From Chitinimonas sp. BJYL2 (lineage in GTDB: Bacteria > Pseudomonadota > Gammaproteobacteria > Burkholderiales > Chitinimonadaceae): a DNA stretch of 64,000 nucleotides. Position 1 is the stretch's first letter. Each line of letters starts with the position of its first letter. Made by a program: the position numbers and the translations under genes. The notes under the pieces are model-generated. The model was given only the letters and a program-made list of their open reading frames with translations. It had not been told where the DNA came from and did no database searches. Below, in pieces: positions 61,630-64,000 of the stretch. Location: the NCBI RefSeq assembly GCF_027257935.1, contig NZ_JANZKW010000001.1, positions 930,001 to 994,000 of the forward strand, given 5' to 3'.

Positions 61630-62646
61630 ATGCATATCGGCCCCTACCCACTCCGCAACCGCCTGATCGTCGCGCCCATGGCCGGCGTCACTGATCGCCC
61701 GTTCCGCATGCTGTGCAAGCGGCTGGGCGCGGGTCATGCCGTGAGTGAGATGATCACCAGCAATGCCATGCTCTATGGCAGCGCCAAGACCCGCCGGCGC
61801 GCCAATTTCGATGGCGAGCTGGCGCCGGTGGCGGTACAGATCGCGGGTTCAGACCCGGCACAGATGGCCGAGGCTGCGCGCCATAATGTGGCGGCGGGTG
61901 CGCAGATCATCGATATCAATATGGGTTGCCCGGCCAAGAAGGTCTGCAATGTGCTGGCCGGCTCTGCCTTGTTGCAGGACGAAGACCGCGTCAAACGCAT
62001 CCTCGATGCGGTGGTCGGCGCGGTCGATGTACCGGTCACGCTCAAGACGCGCCTGGGCTTCAAGAACGGCGAAGAGAACATCCTGCGTGTCGCCAAACTG
62101 GCCGAGGATGCCGGGATCGCGGCACTGGCCCTGCATGGCCGCACGCGTGAAGACATGTACAACGGTGCTGCACGCTACGGCCTGATCGCCGAAGTAAAGC
62201 GCATGCTGAAAATCCCGGTGATCGCCAACGGCGATATCACCACGCCGCAAAAGGCACAGCAGGTACTGCACGAGACCGGTGCCGACGCGATCATGATCGG
62301 CCGCGCTGCGCAGGGCCGACCGTGGATCTTCCGCGAGATCAATCATTACCTCGATACCGGCACGCTGCTGGCCGCGCCACGCGTGAGTGAAATCCACGCG
62401 ATCCTGATCGAGCATCTGCAAGACCATTACGATTTCCATGGCGAGTACTCGGGCTGCCGCATCGCCCGCAAACATATCGCCTGGTACACCAACGGCCTGC
62501 ACGGCGCCAATGCCTTCCGCCAGCGCATGTATGTACTGGAAACCACGACCGAACAACTGGCGGCGGTGGATGCGTATTTCACCGAGCTGGCCCGGCAACA
62601 CGAACGACTGACTTACCAAGACGAGACGGCCTTAGCGGCCGCTTAG
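61630..62646 (+). CDS. dusB: tRNA-dihydrouridine synthase B
   Basis: DusB reduces uridine in the tRNA D loop using FMN and NADPH. The 338-residue protein starts at MHIGPYPLRNRLIVAPMAGVTDRPFR. The upstream in-frame extension runs into repeat DNA. The catalytic cysteine is Cys100 in INMGCPAKKVCNVLAGSAL. FMN contacts appear in LHGRTREDMYNG and VIANGDITTPQKA, with IMIGRAAQGRPWIF. It lies 25 bases before fis, the usual proteobacterial dusB-fis pair. A 15-bp palindrome borders its start codon. Confidence 0.95.
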   Translation: MHIGPYPLRNRLIVAPMAGVTDRPFRMLCKRLGAGHAVSEMITSNAMLYGSAKTRRRANFDGELAPVAVQIAGSDPAQMAEAARHNVAAGAQIIDINMGCPAKKVCNVLAGSALLQDEDRVKRILDAVVGAVDVPVTLKTRLGFKNGEENILRVAKLAEDAGIAALALHGRTREDMYNGAARYGLIAEVKRMLKIPVIANGDITTPQKAQQVLHETGADAIMIGRAAQGRPWIFREINHYLDTGTLLAAPRVSEIHAILIEHLQDHYDFHGEYSGCRIARKHIAWYTNGLHGANAFRQRMYVLETTTEQLAAVDAYFTELARQHERLTYQDETALAAA

Positions 62647-62671
62647 CAGCCCCAGGGGAGAGAAAGACACC

Positions 62672-62908
62672 ATGGCTCAGCATGATCAGATCTGTTTCGC
62701 CGTACGCGACGCGCTGGAACAGTATTTCCGCGACCTCGACGGCGAAGCGCCCCAGGCCATCTACGACATGGTCTTGGCCAAGGTCGAAAAGCCCATGCTT
62801 GAGGTGGTCCTCGGCAAGGCCCAGGGCAACCAGACCCGCGCCGCAGAGTTGCTGGGCATCAACCGCAATACCTTGCGCAAGAAGATGCAGGAACACGACC
62901 TGCTCTGA
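62672..62908 (+). CDS. fis: Nucleoid-associated regulator Fis
   Basis: Fis bends DNA and adjusts transcription with growth phase. The 78-residue protein is shorter than E. coli Fis (98), lacking most of the N-terminal beta-hairpin arm, as in other betaproteobacteria. The C-terminal helix-turn-helix [24 protein letters not shown] is well preserved. A GGGGAGAG ribosome site precedes it. It is likely cotranscribed with dusB and followed by purH after 80 bases. Confidence 0.95.
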   Translation: MAQHDQICFAVRDALEQYFRDLDGEAPQAIYDMVLAKVEKPMLEVVLGKAQGNQTRAAELLGINRNTLRKKMQEHDLL

Positions 62909-62988
62909 CCCCATACCTCCGGCACGCCCGTGAGCATGCGGGTTGTGCCGACAGAACGATTTCATCCCTTCTTACTTCGGTACCCATC

Positions 62989-64000
62989 ATGGTCAACATC
63001 AAGCGTGCGCTGATCAGCGTTTCCGACAAAACCGGCGTTCTCGACTTCGCCCGTGCCCTCAGCGAATTCGGCGTGGACATCCTTTCGACCGGCGGCACCG
63101 CCAAGTTGCTGGCCGAGGCCGGTATCAAGGTCACCGAAGTGGCCGATTACACCGGCTTCCCGGAAATGCTCGACGGCCGCGTCAAAACCCTGCACCCGAA
63201 GATCCACGGCGGCATCCTGGGCCGTCGCGATCTGGCCAGCCATGTCAGCAAGATGGCCGAGCATGGCATTGGCGGCATCGATCTGGTCTGCGTGAATCTG
63301 TACCCGTTTGAAGCGACCATTGCCAATCCCGATTGCACCTTTGACGATGCCATCGAGAACATCGATATCGGCGGCCCGGCCATGGTGCGCTCCGCCGCCA
63401 AGAACCACGCCTTTGTCGCCATCGTCACCGATGCCACCGATTACGCCCCACTGATCAGCGAGATGAAGGCCAACGATGGCGCCCTCGGCATCAACACACG
63501 CCGCAAGCTGGCCAAGAAGGCCTTCAGCCATACCGCTGCCTACGATGGCGCGATCAGCAACTACCTGACTTCGCTGACCGAGAGCGGCGAGCAGCAGACC
63601 TACCCGCAGCGCCTGAACGTGTCGTTCGAAAAAGTGCAGGACATGCGCTACGGCGAAAACCCGCACCAGAGCGCCGCCTTCTACCGCGATCTGGACCCGG
63701 CCGCCGGCTCGCTGGCCAACTACCGCCAGCTGCAGGGCAAGGAACTGAGCTACAACAACATCGCCGATTCGGACGCCGCCTGGGAAGCCGTGAAGGCTTT
63801 TGACGAGCCGGCCTGCGTGATCGTCAAGCACGCCAACCCGTGTGGCGTGGCCATCGCGGCCGATACGCTCACGGCTTACAAGCTGGCGTTTGCGACTGAT
63901 ACCACCAGCGCTTTCGGCGGCATCATCGCCTTCAACCGCGTGGTTGACGCCGCGACCGTCGAGGCCGTGACCGGCCAGTTCCTCGAAGTGCTGATCGCCC
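62989..64000 (+). CDS. purH: AICAR transformylase/IMP cyclohydrolase (3' end beyond window)
   Basis: PurH catalyses the last two steps of IMP synthesis. The 337 visible residues contain the N-terminal IMP cyclohydrolase (MGS-like) domain: [51 protein letters not shown] and [17 protein letters not shown]. The transformylase domain begins with [13 protein letters not shown] and continues through [10 protein letters not shown], whose KHxNPCG motif carries catalytic lysine and histidine. Full proteins are about 520 residues, so about a third is missing. The ribosome site is weak. Confidence 0.96.
   Translation, partial: MVNIKRALISVSDKTGVLDFARALSEFGVDILSTGGTAKLLAEAGIKVTEVADYTGFPEMLDGRVKTLHPKIHGGILGRRDLASHVSKMAEHGIGGIDLVCVNLYPFEATIANPDCTFDDAIENIDIGGPAMVRSAAKNHAFVAIVTDATDYAPLISEMKANDGALGINTRRKLAKKAFSHTAAYDGAISNYLTSLTESGEQQTYPQRLNVSFEKVQDMRYGENPHQSAAFYRDLDPAAGSLANYRQLQGKELSYNNIADSDAAWEAVKAFDEPACVIVKHANPCGVAIAADTLTAYKLAFATDTTSAFGGIIAFNRVVDAATVEAVTGQFLEVLIA

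Overview
The window is GC-rich, densely coded chromosomal DNA, almost certainly from a betaproteobacterium. I infer this from the short (78-residue) Fis behind dusB, the gcvT-gcvH-gcvP cluster, the mreBCD-mrdA-rodA-rlpA shape operon, the proteobacterial-type glutamate-cysteine ligase, and an EI/HPr/IIA phosphotransferase set with no sugar permease nearby. A Neisseriales or Chitinibacter/Chitinimonas-like member would fit, but that is inference without any alignment. I see no tRNA, rRNA, CRISPR array, prophage, insertion sequence or toxin-antitoxin module.

Layout. At 1-1.9 kb, selD (cut by the window edge) and the tRNA 2-selenouridine synthase gene diverge from each other. A solitary secreted TraB/VirB10-like protein and parE follow. 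From 4.6 to 10.6 kb one minus-strand block carries gshA, an HDOD gene, gshB, a mannose-type IIA, ptsH, ptsI and a tiny Cys-rich protein. From 10.8 to 17.3 kb the plus strand carries mgtE, an EAL gene coupled to prmC, an MFS transporter, and a split alkylation-repair pair (Ada/AlkA fusion plus Ogt). grxD, a LytTR-type two-component system with a secreted partner, a LysE exporter, a methyltransferase and a leucine-type dehydrogenase follow. A CHASE4-GGDEF cyclase, a TPR protein and an alkaline phosphatase complete the stretch to 27.3 kb.

From 27.4 to 36 kb the minus strand has the glycine-cleavage genes, a zinc-ribbon protein, an RNase II family nuclease and an AlkB-type membrane hydroxylase. 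uvrD, a receiver-TPR protein and a periplasmic binding protein are on the plus strand to 41 kb. RNase G, holA, lptE and leuS then run on the minus strand, followed by a FecR-SPOR protein on the plus strand. The shape operon occupies 47.8-54.6 kb, with the genes from mreC to rlpA overlapping end to end. It diverges from gatC-gmhA-gatA-gatB, in which the heptose isomerase gene gmhA is translationally coupled into the amidotransferase operon. A polysaccharide deacetylase, an AmpG-like transporter, dusB, fis and a truncated purH close the window.

Two families of intergenic hairpin repeats recur: a TAGGGTGCA/TGCACCCTA inverted repeat (four sites) and a CCCTYNC-hairpin/G-rich element (four sites). 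One copy of the second lies inside the glycine-cleavage cluster and another lies between mreB and mreC. The window is mostly housekeeping. I do not see a clear new multi-gene system. The best candidates for a second look are the orphan TraB-like protein, gmhA inside gatCAB, the LytTR/secreted-protein triad and the repeat families.
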